A stretch of 64,000 nt of DNA from Aporrectodea caliginosa (taxonomy: Eukaryota; Annelida; Clitellata; Crassiclitellata; Lumbricidae), in contig JACEVL010000470.1 in NCBI GenBank assembly GCA_020284085.1, forward strand, positions 309,501-373,500, written 5' to 3'. Shown here piece by piece: positions 36,960 through 53,309 of the stretch. Position numbers and translations under genes: made by a program. The stretch's first letter is position 1, and each line of letters begins with the position of its first letter. The notes under the pieces are model-generated. The model was not told the origin of the DNA. It saw only the letters and a list, made by a program, of their open reading frames with translations, and made no database searches.

Positions 36960-37324
36960 CAGGGGTGCAAAAAACCAAACGTTTTTCAAAATGAAAAGTT
37001 GGTTTTTTGGTTTTATTTGGTTTTTTGCTGAAATTTTCCTATTTCGGATCATAGAACTCAAATTTGCATAATTAGAACCGTTCAAATTAATCAGATGCAT
37101 ATAAATGAAACCTAGAACAGTAGAACCGTAGAATGTCATAAAACGAAGTTAACAATTAAAGACCATAGGCCTACAACAATTGAATTGAAGAGATGACATT
37201 TTAGGTATTTATAATTTTGAAATTTAAAAAACCCCAAAAACAATATTATCTATCGGTTTTGTTTTTGTTTGTTTAAAAAAACAAACAAAACAAAAACCAA
37301 AAAACCAAGCCTCTAACAGCCCTG
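36960..37324. mobile_element. hAT-like element with AAAACCAAA words, 8-bp target duplication
   Basis: The left end reads CAGGGGTGCAAAAAACC. The right end, reverse-complemented, reads CAGGGCTGTTAGAGG. The flanks GCTGTAGC (36952-36959) and GCTGTGGC (37325-37332) match at 7 of 8 bases. The A/C words AAAAACCAAA and their complement fill both ends. It is 365 bp long with no coding content. Confidence 0.75.
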
Positions 37325-37805
37325 GCTGTGGCCTATTATTGGAATCTGAAAGTTATAAATAGCTTCATAACAAAGGCGAGTCAATAATTCTAACAGCTGT
37401 TATAAATGTTGAATATTCATGACTAACCCACGTCTCAATATTTTGTGAAATTTAAAATTAAATCAGACGAGAATAAAATATATGATGGCAATTATATATG
37501 GTTGCATTATTCTGTCGTTAAGTCAATTGTTAAACTGCTGTTCAAAATGATATTTGAAGATTTTGCATAGAGTCAAGTCTCTTTCATTGTAATAGAATGG
37601 TCAAGGTCATATAAATATTTATTCCACATTTAAGGTCAGTGCCTCTTCATCTAATTGCTACAAATATATTTAGCATAGTCGCTCTGGAAGAATTTGAGAC
37701 AAACATAACCAGAACATTCTGAGTCATTAAAAATGCCCTGGTATTACGCAAAGTTTTGCTGAGACACTTTTTATGCAAATATATGCATAAATGACAAGTT
37801 CCCAA

Positions 37806-37919
37806 CCAATCGGCTGCGGTACACATCTGGTAGGCGTGTCTTTGGGCGGAGCATGGATATTTAATACAAGCGAAAACAAACACAGAGAACAAGTCATTAT
37901 AGGCTGATCAGCGAAGGAG
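37806..37919 (+). promoter_or_regulatory. Candidate promoter and non-coding first exon for the Yippee-like gene
   Basis: In order: CCAAT (37806-37810), GGGCGG (37844-37849), a TATA-like GATATTTAATAC (about 37856-37867), and about 50 bp later a donor-like AG then GTAACA (from 37920). An acceptor-like CTTCAAATAG stands 9 bp upstream of the YPEL5-like ATG at 39490, so a leader exon spliced onto a single coding exon is plausible, as in vertebrate YPEL5. Motif spacing is suggestive only. Confidence 0.35.
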
Positions 37920-38150
37920 GTAACAATGAGAAATCTGAGGAATTCTGTCCCTCAGTTTTCCGCTTGTTTGTGACAGAAGGGTATGGTTTCCTTAGCTTAT
38001 TCACCCAGAGACGAATTGCACTAGTGTTTTTTGGTTTATTGCAGTTTAGTAGTTTGGACGTGCAAACGAAGGTTCAGCTGTGTGCGAAAGATGAAACATT
38101 GTATATGTGTATAATTATATACACACACACACGCCTGCATGTGTACGCAC

Positions 38151-38196
<46 letters not shown>

Positions 38197-38197
38197 G
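38151..38197. repeat. (TA)n microsatellite
   Basis: A TA dinucleotide run with one GT interruption, preceded by a short (AC)n run at 38121-38131. Confidence 0.95.
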
Positions 38198-38199
38198 TT

Positions 38200-39489
38200 T
38201 ATATGTTTAAATATAATATTATGTGTGTTATATACATATAAAATCTGAAAATTATCTTTTTGTAGGCCTGCAGTATTGCAGTATTGGGTCCTTGATTTAA
38301 AACATCCTGGACAGAGGGACATTGAGGTAAGAGAAAAGTTGCATAACAGAGTAACATAGGGATGAAGTTTAATTAGTGATGAAAGTGAAATGGAGATGTA
38401 TAAGGAAGTTGTTTGAAGGGTTAGCAGAGGAGATGCACTGTGGTTCCATCTCCATCAGAATTGCATTTGAATTGTCTTGGTCTAAATTGTCTCCAAGTAT
38501 GAGCAATTTCATTTTTGTTTACATCACTCTATAGGATTTAAATTTTAACCATGGCCTGGGCACAATGGATTAGGTTGTTCAAGGTCATCTGTAATTCATT
38601 CTACATTTGGTCAGTGCCTCTTCATCTAATTGCTACAAATTTTTAACAGTCACTGACAAAATTTGAGACAGATTGATTACTAAAACAAAATTATTTTACT
38701 GATGAGAGCTGTAAGCCAATGCTTTGGTTGAGTGAACATTCACTTTGGAATTCTACAGTTACTAAGTATAGCGAGGGGTTCCAAAGATAAGCTAAAGGCT
38801 GTCAAAAGATGCCACTGAAATTTAAAGGAGGTAAACAAGATATTTATATAGCGCCCCTTCAAGATTACGATAAGACATTGGGTAAAGCCTTTTTCTACAA
38901 AACAAAATTTATACATACTGTATATATTTCTATAGAGTTTATTTTTATAGTGTTGTCATAAACACAATGACGAGAAGAAGTGTATTGAGTTGCAATAGTA
39001 CAGGCATCATAGTACAAGTGAATGGACAATGCTGTGGGCTGCATCATGAGAGGTCAGTATATAGGTATGTACCTATCAAGACACTTACTAATGGGCAATT
39101 GAAGCATGCATCCAGCGAAGGCATAGAAGTTACATTAGGTAGAAGTAGATGACTAATGTTGTCGACATGAGACTCCAACGACAATTTGAAATAAATCATG
39201 TGATTTGTAAACAAGTAATTGATGTGTTTGAAGTTATTGAATTATTGCTACAACAGTTCTAACCATTGAATTTCAGATTGAGTAGCGGTGTATGGACTTA
39301 AAAAGCATTTGACAGAGGTGCCGCTCATTCCAAACTTCTGATACTGCGACCAAGAACCAACTTGATTGTTCTGGCATTTCATCACTGTTGCCGAGACTTA
39401 TCAAACGATTGTCAATTATTTTCAAAGGCTTGTAATAAAGGGGTGACCTGTTGCAACCCTTTGTGTTGAGCTTCAAATAGACGTCTGAG
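38200..39489. other. Putative 5' intron of the Yippee-like gene, otherwise empty
   Basis: No exon is seen. A tail-module remnant, ATATAGCGCCCCTTCAAG, is at about 38847-38865. The phrase CAGTGCCTCTTCATCTAATT occurs at both 37638 and 38618, a small dispersed duplication. Confidence 0.45.
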
Positions 39490-39858
39490 ATGGGTCGAGT
39501 TTTCCTATCATTTCTCTGTGGTCCGCGCCTCTTCCTCTGCGCTAAGTGTCGAACTCCTCTGACAACCGACAAAGAACTGTGCTCAACCGGTTTTGTTGGA
39601 TCAACCGGCCGCGCGTACCTCTTCAACCGTGCCGTCAACATCCGACACAGTCAGGTCCATCATCGTGTCATGACGACCGGTCCTCACTACGTCCGTGACG
39701 TCTACTGCAAGAGCTGCAACACTCGACTCGGATGGATGTACGAGTTTGCGATCATGAGCGACCAAGTCTACAAGGAGGGCTGCGTGATCCTGGAACAAAG
39801 ACTGTTTGTCGAGGTCGATAACACGGTCACCTGTTACGACGACACGTGTAGCTGCTGA
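39490..39858 (+). CDS. YPEL5: Yippee-like protein, YPEL5 type
   Basis: A single uninterrupted coding exon of 122 residues. Yippee proteins are small conserved eukaryotic proteins with one Yippee zinc-binding fold. The spacing here is exactly C17-x2-C20-x52-C73-x2-C76, as the family requires, followed by LGWMYEFA and YKEGCVILE. The N-terminus MGRVFL and the stretch TGRAYLFNRAVN are typical of YPEL5 rather than YPEL1-4. YPEL5 is known as a partner of the GID/CTLH ubiquitin-ligase complex and locates to centrosome and nucleus; that role is inferred here from family. The C-terminus ends in a Cys-containing DDTCSC not seen in vertebrate YPEL5. The exon is clearly GC-richer than its flanks. The ATG at 39490 gives the conserved start, with an acceptor-like AG 9 bp before it. 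Confidence 0.93.
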   Translation: MGRVFLSFLCGPRLFLCAKCRTPLTTDKELCSTGFVGSTGRAYLFNRAVNIRHSQVHHRVMTTGPHYVRDVYCKSCNTRLGWMYEFAIMSDQVYKEGCVILEQRLFVEVDNTVTCYDDTCSC

Positions 39859-40167
39859 CGAACAACCGACCTGTAACACGTCTGCCAATCTAACAGCTGC
39901 GACACGAGATTTTGAAAGGAATAGAAGTAAACTCTTTCGAGCTGATTCAGACTGTAATTTAGCATATCTGTAATTATTATTTTAGGCCATACCGGTCCAT
40001 TGTTTGGTTCAGTTTTGAGGTAATTGTGTTGTTCAGTTCTTTTGTGTTTGTAAAGAGTTCGCCTGTCATAGTCTGCTTTGATCAGTTTAACATAATGCAG
40101 TGTGGACATGTTTACACATTCCCGGTTTACGCACCATTCTGCTTAATGCGTTCTGGTGTTATGTCCC

Positions 40168-40239
40168 TTAGCACTTGTAACGATGAGAGTGTACTAAAAG
40201 AGACTGGAAAGCCAGTCCAGCTCATCGTTACAGTGTTAA
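40168..40239 (+). mobile_element. TTAA-type MITE, copy 6
   Basis: Begins TTAGCACTTGTAACGATGAG and ends CTCATCGTTACAGTGTTAA. GAGTGTACTAAAAG and AGCCAGTCCAGC are inside. The first TTAA has mutated to TTAG. Confidence 0.7.
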
Positions 40240-40378
40240 AGCTATTCACATGCCATATGGGTTTACAAGCCATATAAGATTTAAAAATGTTAAAATTTTA
40301 ACAATACAGTGTGGACATGTTTACGCATTCCCAGTTTACACACCATTCTACATGTAACGCAATGTGGTGTTATGTCAC

Positions 40379-40436
40379 TTAACACTTGTAATGACAAGAG
40401 TGTACTAAAAGTGACATGGACGCCAATGCAGCTTTA
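40379..40436 (+). mobile_element. TTAA-type MITE, copy 7 (right end lost)
   Basis: TTAACACTTGTAATGACAAG, GTGTACTAAAAGTGACATGG and CCAATGCAGCTTTAAA match. The right inverted repeat is missing after GCAGCT. It is the duplicated partner of copy 6. Confidence 0.65.
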
Positions 40437-40508
40437 AATAAAATTTATGGTTATGGTTAAAAGAACTGCTATAAATATTTACTTTATTATAAATATTGAC
40501 TTTCAGCA

Positions 40509-40579
40509 TTAGCCCTTTAACGACGAGCTGCCTATGGTTTCCCATACATTTTAGTACACACTCGTCGCTAAAGGGTTAA
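40509..40579 (-). mobile_element. TTAA-type MITE, copy 8 (inverted)
   Basis: Read on the minus strand it begins TTAACCCTTTAGCGACGAG and ends CTCGTCGTTAAAGGGCTAA. The interior has GTACTAAAATGTATGGG and AACCATAGGCAG. With copy 3 it defines a subfamily having CCCWTTA ends and a GTATGGGAAACCAT core. Confidence 0.75.
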
Positions 40580-41084
40580 ACCTTTCTACATGCAGACTAG
40601 TTGGTACGCTGTACTGTAAGGCATGTCGCTCAATGACTTTGTGTTGACGAATCAAGAATGTAATTCAGTAATTGTCATTCAGTTTAGTTCAGTCCAGAAA
40701 TCACCTATGACTCAATACAGTTTAATTTAAACAGATGTTTGCACTCGAGGTCTGACTGTAACTTTACGATGTAACTGTGCAAAGTGCGTATTCAGTTGTT
40801 TCTGTGTAATTATTATGTTTAGACGGTAATTTTGAAAACATTGCGTGCACTGATCTTCTTTATCCAAGTTTTTCTGAGTTTACTGAGTCTGAAATGTTAA
40901 TCTCTAAATGTCTGTATTCCTGATATTCATACAGAAGTATTTGTATTTTTATTGTTATTACTAGTAATTATTATATACTGGATGACTGCTATTTAATAAT
41001 ACTAATGACTTACAGATATTTATATTTTTATTAATTATTATTTAAAACTTCCTTGTTTCAGGTGTTTTATACAACAAAACAGCG

Positions 41085-41404
41085 CAACACGGTGGTATGT
41101 GGGTAACATGTCTGGTCATAGATCAAGTAGTTATGGGTTTGACTCTGTGTAATGAACTTGTGCAAGTTGTTTGAACCAACATGGCTCTGTCACCAAACAG
41201 CATAGTTTGATACTGGCATAAGCTGGGAAATAAATGGCAAATCCACATGTACAGGACCCTGAGATTCGTCCATTGCAAGCTTCGGGGTGAAGGGAAAGAA
41301 ATCCGTGCGTCCCTTACATTCTACATTGGATATAGGAGCCGACTTCAGGGATGAAGGGTAGGAAATCAGTGCCTCCCTTACATTCTACTTGGGATATGGG
41401 AGCT
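41085..41404 (+). mobile_element. SINE family D copy with an internal 62-bp duplication
   Basis: A tRNA-like head (GGTGGTATGTGGG, GGGTTTGACTCTG) is followed by TGGCTCTGTCACCAAACAGC, GCTGGGAAATAAATGGC and GACCCTGAGATTCGTCC. The same body recurs at 59290-59405. Right of it, GAAGGGAAAGAAATCCGTGC and GAAGGGTAGGAAATCAGTGC head two adjacent imperfect copies of a 62-bp unit (41280-41342, 41343-41404). Confidence 0.6.
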
Positions 41405-42470
41405 TTACTCACTACCCAGTACATGTATAAGACAGAGCACAAGTCTTCCAAAATCTAGACCAGCACATTCTTGACATTTGCCAACAGTGAAAAAACACAC
41501 AGAATGTTTAGCATATTGTTTATCTGATCACAAGAAACGTCTCTACAGCTTTGAATATTAACTTGTTTTTTATTTTAAACATTTTCCACATTGTTCTGAA
41601 TACATTCAACAGATCTTTGGTGACTTGATTAACTGCAACAGTGATTAACTGCAGTCTCGCACTGCAACGGAACAGACAACAGATGTCAAAATGAAGCAAC
41701 GCCTATTAAGTCCTACCCAGTAATCTTCTCCAAATCCCGTTGAGAGTCATAAAACACAGACCAACTTTCATTAAGGAAATGCAAACATAAAGTTGTGCTT
41801 CTATCTCGACAGCTTTCTAAAAGTACAAATTGATCGATTTTCATAATCTCTGTAGCATTCATTGAAAGCACACTGATCGCTTTTCGTAATCTCTGTAAAG
41901 CACTACGTGTATTGTAAGATGACTTTGGAGTGCACAACAGTGTGTATAAATTGTGTTTTATGAAAAGGGTTTGTGTCATAGTCGCCAAAGCAACTACTGG
42001 CAAGTACAGAAGTTCTCAATGCAAATGGTGGACAGTACAGTTGACGAATCCAACCAGCAAAGTGTATGTTTAAAGAAAGCCAGTGTTAACATCCACTGTG
42101 TTCTATCTACAACCGATTCGTAACCTAAAGTTTTAGCAAATTACTAATACTATATCAATTAATGTACGAGTTTTGAAGAAATTTTTAAACTTCCTCGGAA
42201 TTTGTATATTTTGCTTGGAACAAAATTAATAATAGCTTCACATTTTAAAAACTTCTTGTTTAAAAAATTTAAAACTAAATAATCACGTAATAGATGTTTC
42301 CCGAAAGATATGTTGTTAAACAGACATAGAAGTATGAAATTTAGAAAATAATGTGGGGTGAACAATGGCTTTCTTGCTGTCTGTGTACCTTTGAGAAGCA
42401 CTGTTTGCTTAAATTGATGTAAAACTGATGTAACCACAGCTTAACAGAACAGTGGGGAGGTATTTCATGT
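41405..42470. other. Intergenic stretch, no feature seen
   Basis: AT-rich. Two open frames of 90-odd residues on the minus strand (about 41713-42003 and 42159-42437) have no motif, no splice partners and biased AT codons; I see no support for genes. Confidence 0.4.
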
Positions 42471-42473
42471 TGT

Positions 42474-42757
42474 AACTTTCAGCAAATGCAAACCCTCCAG
42501 CTGCACACATAATCAGGATTATAAATGTTAATGCATGCATTGACTTATGCAAATGTGCAAGGGCATAGCCAAGAAGTAATTTTGCTCATTTCAGAGGTTT
42601 TCCATTTTAACTTTCAGCAAATGCAAACCCTTCAGCTGTGGGTCACCTGTACACATATTAATCAGGATTAGAAATTCCCAATGTTAATGCATGCATTGAC
42701 TTATGCCAATGTACATAGCCAGGAAGCAATTTCGCTAATTTCGGGGTTTTTCCATTG
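42474..42757 (+). repeat. Adjacent imperfect duplication of about 140 bp
   Basis: AACTTTCAGCAAATGCAAAC starts both units (about 42474 and 42610). Each continues with CAGCTG, ATCAGGATTA, then AATGTTAATGCATGCATTG and ends near TTTTCCATT. The copies differ by indels of up to about 15 bp. Confidence 0.8.
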
Positions 42758-42993
42758 CACATGGCTGCAGAGTACTGTGTCAGTTTTGAAAAGTTAACGG
42801 CTTATGTGTATTTATTTGGGGAGGAGGGGTTAAATGCATACCCCAAATACGCCCATGCCAATGTGCAACAGTTAATGGCTGATATCCAAAGAAAATGCCC
42901 ATCTGTGGTTTGCAGGCAATAAATTAGAATTATTGCTAATTTTTCCTCTTACGTAACTGTATGGATGCCACATTATTTTTACTGTTCTGATGG

Positions 42994-43612
42994 CAGTGTT
43001 ATTTTACTTCAAAAATAATTTCTATTTCAGTTTCAGTTCAGTTCGGCTGGGAGTAATTTCAGTTTCAGTTCAGTTTCAGTTCTCAAATAATTTCAGTTCA
43101 ACTTCAACTGTTCGAGTTCTTAGTTTAATTTCAGTTCAAGTTACAGTTCTCAAACAATTTTAGTTCAAGTTACAGTTACAGTTCTTAAATAATCTTACTT
43201 CGAGTTCAATCAACGTAGTTACTTGAAGTTGAAGGTCTATCAACGTAGTTACACTAGTACACCGCTGAACGACAATACTGTGAACGATAATACCGTGATA
43301 TACCGAGAAATCTCGCGAGATTAACGATTTCTATTAAGTTCTTAACATAGTCCAACGAAAGACTGGTTCACCGCTAATTTAAGTCAGTATTCAGTAAGTA
43401 AATTACTTCATTTCTATTTTTAGTCATAAATGTGTATAATTTCCGTTCGGATTTTAATTATCGTTACAGTTTTTATTCTGTTCGGCATCATTTATTTCCG
43501 TTTCCGTTCAGTTTTCGTTCTTAGAATATTTTCAGTTATCGTTATACTTATCGTTAACGGAATGGATTATTTTCAGTTCGACTTATCGTTTCCGTTAACG
43601 AATATAACACTG
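42994..43612. mobile_element. hAT-like element with TTCAGTT/TTCCGTT words, perfect 8-bp target duplication
   Basis: Left end CAGTGTTATTTTACTTC; right end reverse-complemented CAGTGTTATATTCGTTAACG. TCTGATGG stands immediately outside both ends (42986-42993 and 43613-43620). The left third is packed with TTTCAGTTCAG words and the right third with TTCCGTT, TTATCGTT and TTTCAGTT words, in the same orientation at both ends. The length is 619 bp with no transposase frame. Confidence 0.82.
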
Positions 43613-44874
43613 TCTGATGGACAATGGGATGACAGTATAACACTGACCTCTAGTTCTTTTCTGAATGATGACAAATCGTGCTCATAAACTGACTAATATA
43701 TATTGAAATGTACTGTTCTGTTGCTAGTTTAATTGCAGCCATTTTGTGGCATCTTAGACATACATACACCTACCGGTACATTAATTTCTAGAACATTTAG
43801 TCCTGCGACCTTTTTTGTAAATTCCATTAACAATCTGCTGTAAAAATAAAATCTCGATACATTACTGGGTAATATCAGTGTTCAAATAAAATGTGTAACT
43901 GTTCAGCAGCCCATGTTCATAGACTTGTTAGATACACGACTTCAGAGAAACCTGATTCTGGCTTAAAATTGCACAAACTGCCTGAAAACTGTTGTGACTA
44001 GAATGCTCTGATGTTAACTGGCCGTGACCAAACATTAATTATGTCTTTGCAGCTGACCACAGTGATCACCAAAATATACAAGCATGGTTAAGGGTTCCAC
44101 TCCATGGAATGCCCGTCCATCGTGTACTAACCCGGCCTTCCATCTACTCTGGATCTGGACCACACGCAGTTAGAAGTTTACAAAATGGATGCCCTTCCAA
44201 AATGGTGGAATCTGAACTGTTGGATGAAATTCTTACCAGTAATGTCAAGCCCAGAATAGAGCCTGCTGGCAAAGTGTTGTTCACAGCAATGCTCCAGACA
44301 TAAAAGCACCTAAGTTAATGATGATTATCAAAGAAAAGTACCAACACAAGATAAGAGGTGAAACCAGGTCCCCCAGCTGTTTGAATGCTGTGGTCATTTT
44401 GCACATTGCATGTAAGATCCACCCCAAGAACAGCCTTCCCAGGAGCCTCCATAGCTTTATGCACAGAAACAAGTTTACAACCTTTCTCTTGCATCATGAG
44501 CACTCTAGTCATATCAGTATCTCCTATTACCAGACATTAGATAGTACCATCAAACCAAACCACAAGAAAACCTTTAAACATCAATAAAACAACTGCAATA
44601 CAAGAACTGAAACATAGATCCAAGAGGACAAATCTCTTGAGGTTCAATAATACATGTGCATAATAGAAAACAAATAAACTCGTCAAATGGAGATTATTTT
44701 ACAGTGGCATGGCTAAGTTGGAAGTTATTAATTATGGCCATCTAGTGTGAACACAGCACTTTGTCATAGGCCCAGATAACGCAGTTCCCTTTAAAGCCAT
44801 TCACCTGAAAAGCCAGTCTAAAAATTGTTTAAAAAGTTGTTACTACATAACTCTAACAGTAACGGCTTGGTTTT

Positions 44875-44920
44875 CGTGTGCCATCGGTTGATGCCTCGCC
44901 TTGTTGCTAACATGAAGTTG
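44875..44920 (+). mobile_element. Small LINE 3' remnant
   Basis: GGCTTGGTTTTCGTGTGCC and GGTTGATGCCTCG match the 3' UTR of the LINE copy at 63420-63735. Confidence 0.4.
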
Positions 44921-45094
44921 CTAATTACAATTACAATTTTAACATGTGTAGTTACAGATTTATGCACTTCACAAGACTAAGACTGTATACTCACATGCAA
45001 TATTCACCCACAAGTTGTTCTGTGCATCAGCCTAAACAGAGAGAATCGTAATCTCCAGATATCTTAAGCACTAGCATAAAGTTAAGCACATGAG

Positions 45095-45440
45095 CGCTGC
45101 ATCAAGTCAGAGGGGTTGTCCAGAGATATCAAGTGAAGATCCGAGTCTGGTTGCCATGGTGACCAGAGAGAGGAGGCAGAGGAGCTGCTAAGGTGGGTTT
45201 CGTTGAGGACAAGAGAGCTTGGAAGTCGGAGGATTGGATGGATTAGGGTAGGAATTCCTGCAAAGCTGGGACTTTAATTTGGAGTGGAAAGCTTGTGAAG
45301 TGATAAACAGATGATCCTGAGGTAGAATATAATGGTGGGTGAGCAGCGGTATTGGTGAAGGATGAACAATGCCAGCCCCATCGCTTGTTAAATCTTCCTT
45401 TCTTGTTTTATTACCAGTAATCAGAGTAATAACATACAAT
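45095..45440 (-). mobile_element. LINE ORF2-end fragment
   Basis: The minus-strand frame reads TSQAFHSKLKSQLCRNSYPN, a LINE ORF2 terminus of the SFKSKLKTHLF kind. GAGGGGTTGTCC at the left border matches the copy at 36180. Confidence 0.5.
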
Positions 45441-46440
45441 TAGGTGCTTTCTATAAGGATGTTGTGTACCAGTATTCTTGCCAGCATCTTTAGGACAGGC
45501 ATAATGGGTACACAACTACACATACTTTCTTATACTATTGCCCTAGGACTTGATTTGTCTTGAGATATTTTTTAAAGACCTGATTGTTACAAAACTAAGA
45601 AAACTTCAACAAAGAACAAATGACGATTGAAAGTGCACCCAAATATCCAGAAACACACGAAAACGTGAACCAACACATACAAAGCGGAATGCTAGAATGC
45701 ATACACTATTAACCTTCCACCTCACAGAATATTACAATGGTTCACTGCTTAAACCTACAAATCGTTTGCCAAGGTAAACCAAACCCATTTTGTGATGGTT
45801 TAAAGTTTTCAATATAAACCTGAATTTTACAGTACCATCAAATAAACCAGAACTTTGCAGTACCATAAAATAAACCCAAACTTTGCAGTACCATAAAACC
45901 AAATCAGAAGAAGGTATATAATGATTTAAACTCGTTTAAAACACATCTCGGTTCTAAAGAAATTGTCCTGAACAGTTTAAGGTGTAAAATTTACCTCATG
46001 ATACACAGGTTTCTAATTGCACTACAAAGACATTAAGGACTATCTACAAACAGACATTATCTTTGAGGCTAATCTAACGTGACAGGTTAAATTTACAAAT
46101 GTACAATTGATTTACAAAACTAATAGTGAGACAAAATTAAAGAATAATCCATTTAAACAAATTTAACATTTAATTTAAAATTTTCTTCAGATATGAATTC
46201 TTAAAAGGCATTTTTCATCTATCATTTTTCATCTATCAACTTTTGAAATCTATTTGCTGGGATTTTAGTTCAGTTTAAAGGAATTTCCCAAGCCCAGTTT
46301 GAATTTTCAGCAATTCATTATCAAACAAAGCCAAATTTTATTGAAGTACTGTAAAAAGAATAATAGATCACAAGATTTTAATCACAAAAGCTTTGCTGTC
46401 ACACTTTGGTCAATAGTGCAATACAACAAAACATTTCAAA
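45441..46440. other. AT-rich intergenic DNA, no gene
   Basis: Contains a short direct repeat (TTTGCAGTACCATAAAATAAAC-like phrases near 45852 and 45882). Part of it probably belongs to the Rab4 3' UTR. Confidence 0.4.
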
Positions 46441-46445
46441 AACTT

Positions 46446-46526
46446 CTCATTGTTTACATTACAAAACTCATTGTTTACATACAAACCTCATTGTTTACAT
46501 AACAAACCTCATTGTTTACATTACAA
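46446..46526 (+). repeat. Four tandem 20-21-bp units each carrying TGTTTAC
   Basis: TGTTTAC occurs at 46451, 46472, 46492 and 46513, each in the unit CTCATTGTTTACATACAAAC or close to it. TGTTTAC is the core bound by forkhead-family factors. The array is 170-250 bp downstream of the Rab4 stop, so it may lie in the Rab4 3' UTR, where the transcript would read GUAAACA. Confidence 0.75.
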
Positions 46527-46695
46527 TCGATGCAGACGTAATCACAAGTAATTGGTTATGTCACATGACTCTTCAATGCCATTCACGAGGACTCTGAGCG
46601 AATAAAAAACATTTAAACCCAGTTCCAACAACTTTGAAAAGCCTACGAGTTCAGATGTGGTCGTACGAGGGTCGTTCCATGCAGCACAAACGTCC

Positions 46696-52266
<5,571 letters not shown>

Positions 52267-53215
52267 TTCCAAGAAATCTAAAAACCGCTACAATTGCAAA
52301 TTATCTGTTTTTACAGAAATAAACAAAATTGTGCGTGGAATATGATTTTCAGATTCAATGCGCCATCTAATGACGTAATCTGTGTTGGTTTCCATCTGGC
52401 GGTTGAATGATTTATAATTAATCAATCAAGTGTCGTTTAAGCTTTAATCTCTTTGATTAGTATAATTATTCCTTACCACGAGAAATAGAGACATCGAAGA
52501 CCTTATACTTGAACGCGCTCTTGTAAATTTTTAGGTGTTTTACATGGTGCCCAACAAAATGTTTACATTGCTTTGTAACTTCCAACTTATTCTCAAGCCT
52601 GTACCATTTCTGATTTGTGACTGTTTGGTTAATTTGTGTTTAATTAAAATCAAGTTAAAAACTTTGGCACTAGACTAATGTACATCTACGGACTTTTGCT
52701 GGCAGAGAAGTGTAATACTGAAGCAAGAATTGCTTCACCTTATACTTTACCTCTAGGCTCTCCCACTATTGTGTCAAGATTTGTCAACTGAAATCATGAA
52801 TTAGTCCAACCCATCCATATAGCCTTATGGATGGACTTTAGTGATGGATAGATTGTAATTATGAACAGCTGGATGGATGCACTGCAGTGCAGGTATAAGA
52901 AATATATGTACAGGTTATCCCAGTTTTATTCTGATAAAACTGGAAATGATATAGTTTCGTGATAGTCTCTAAAAGTAGCCCTTTTACAAAATTATGTCTA
53001 CAGAATTAATTTTCACCTGCAAGTCCATATAGTATACTCATATTTCATGGTGTTGCTTCATGAACTGGTATGAGATAAAGCTATGAAATTGTTGCTCATT
53101 TCTCTCCATCTAACAATTATTCCAACCTGAGATGGACGCTTGACAGGTTAAAGCACCCAGTGTGGTAAGTTACCTACCATAATCCAACAACCTTCCATTT
53201 AAGATATTTCAAGTA
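52267..53215. other. Region upstream of Rab4, no feature resolved
   Basis: It should contain the Rab4 promoter. I see no convincing TATA, CCAAT or CpG-island pattern. AT-rich. Confidence 0.35.
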
Positions 53216-53309
53216 GTTCACTAATTTAATAATCAGCTCCTTCATCTGCATGCCCAATCAGTCTAATGCAAAAAACTCACAGTATCTTGAACCTATCTGC
53301 TGCCAGCAT

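Larger units (their letters stand above)
40088..40440 (+). repeat. Imperfect direct duplication, about 210 bp apart
   Basis: A block of about 120 bp starting CAGTGTGGACATGTTTACAC (near 40097) recurs starting near 40308. Both blocks contain GGTGTTATGTC and run into a TTAA-type MITE copy. The whole unit, MITE included, has therefore been duplicated downstream of the Yippee-like gene. Confidence 0.75.

Noticed and set aside
41713..42003. 96-residue minus-strand frame as a hypothetical gene
   Set aside because: No motif, promoter, splice partner or codon pattern distinguishing it from background.
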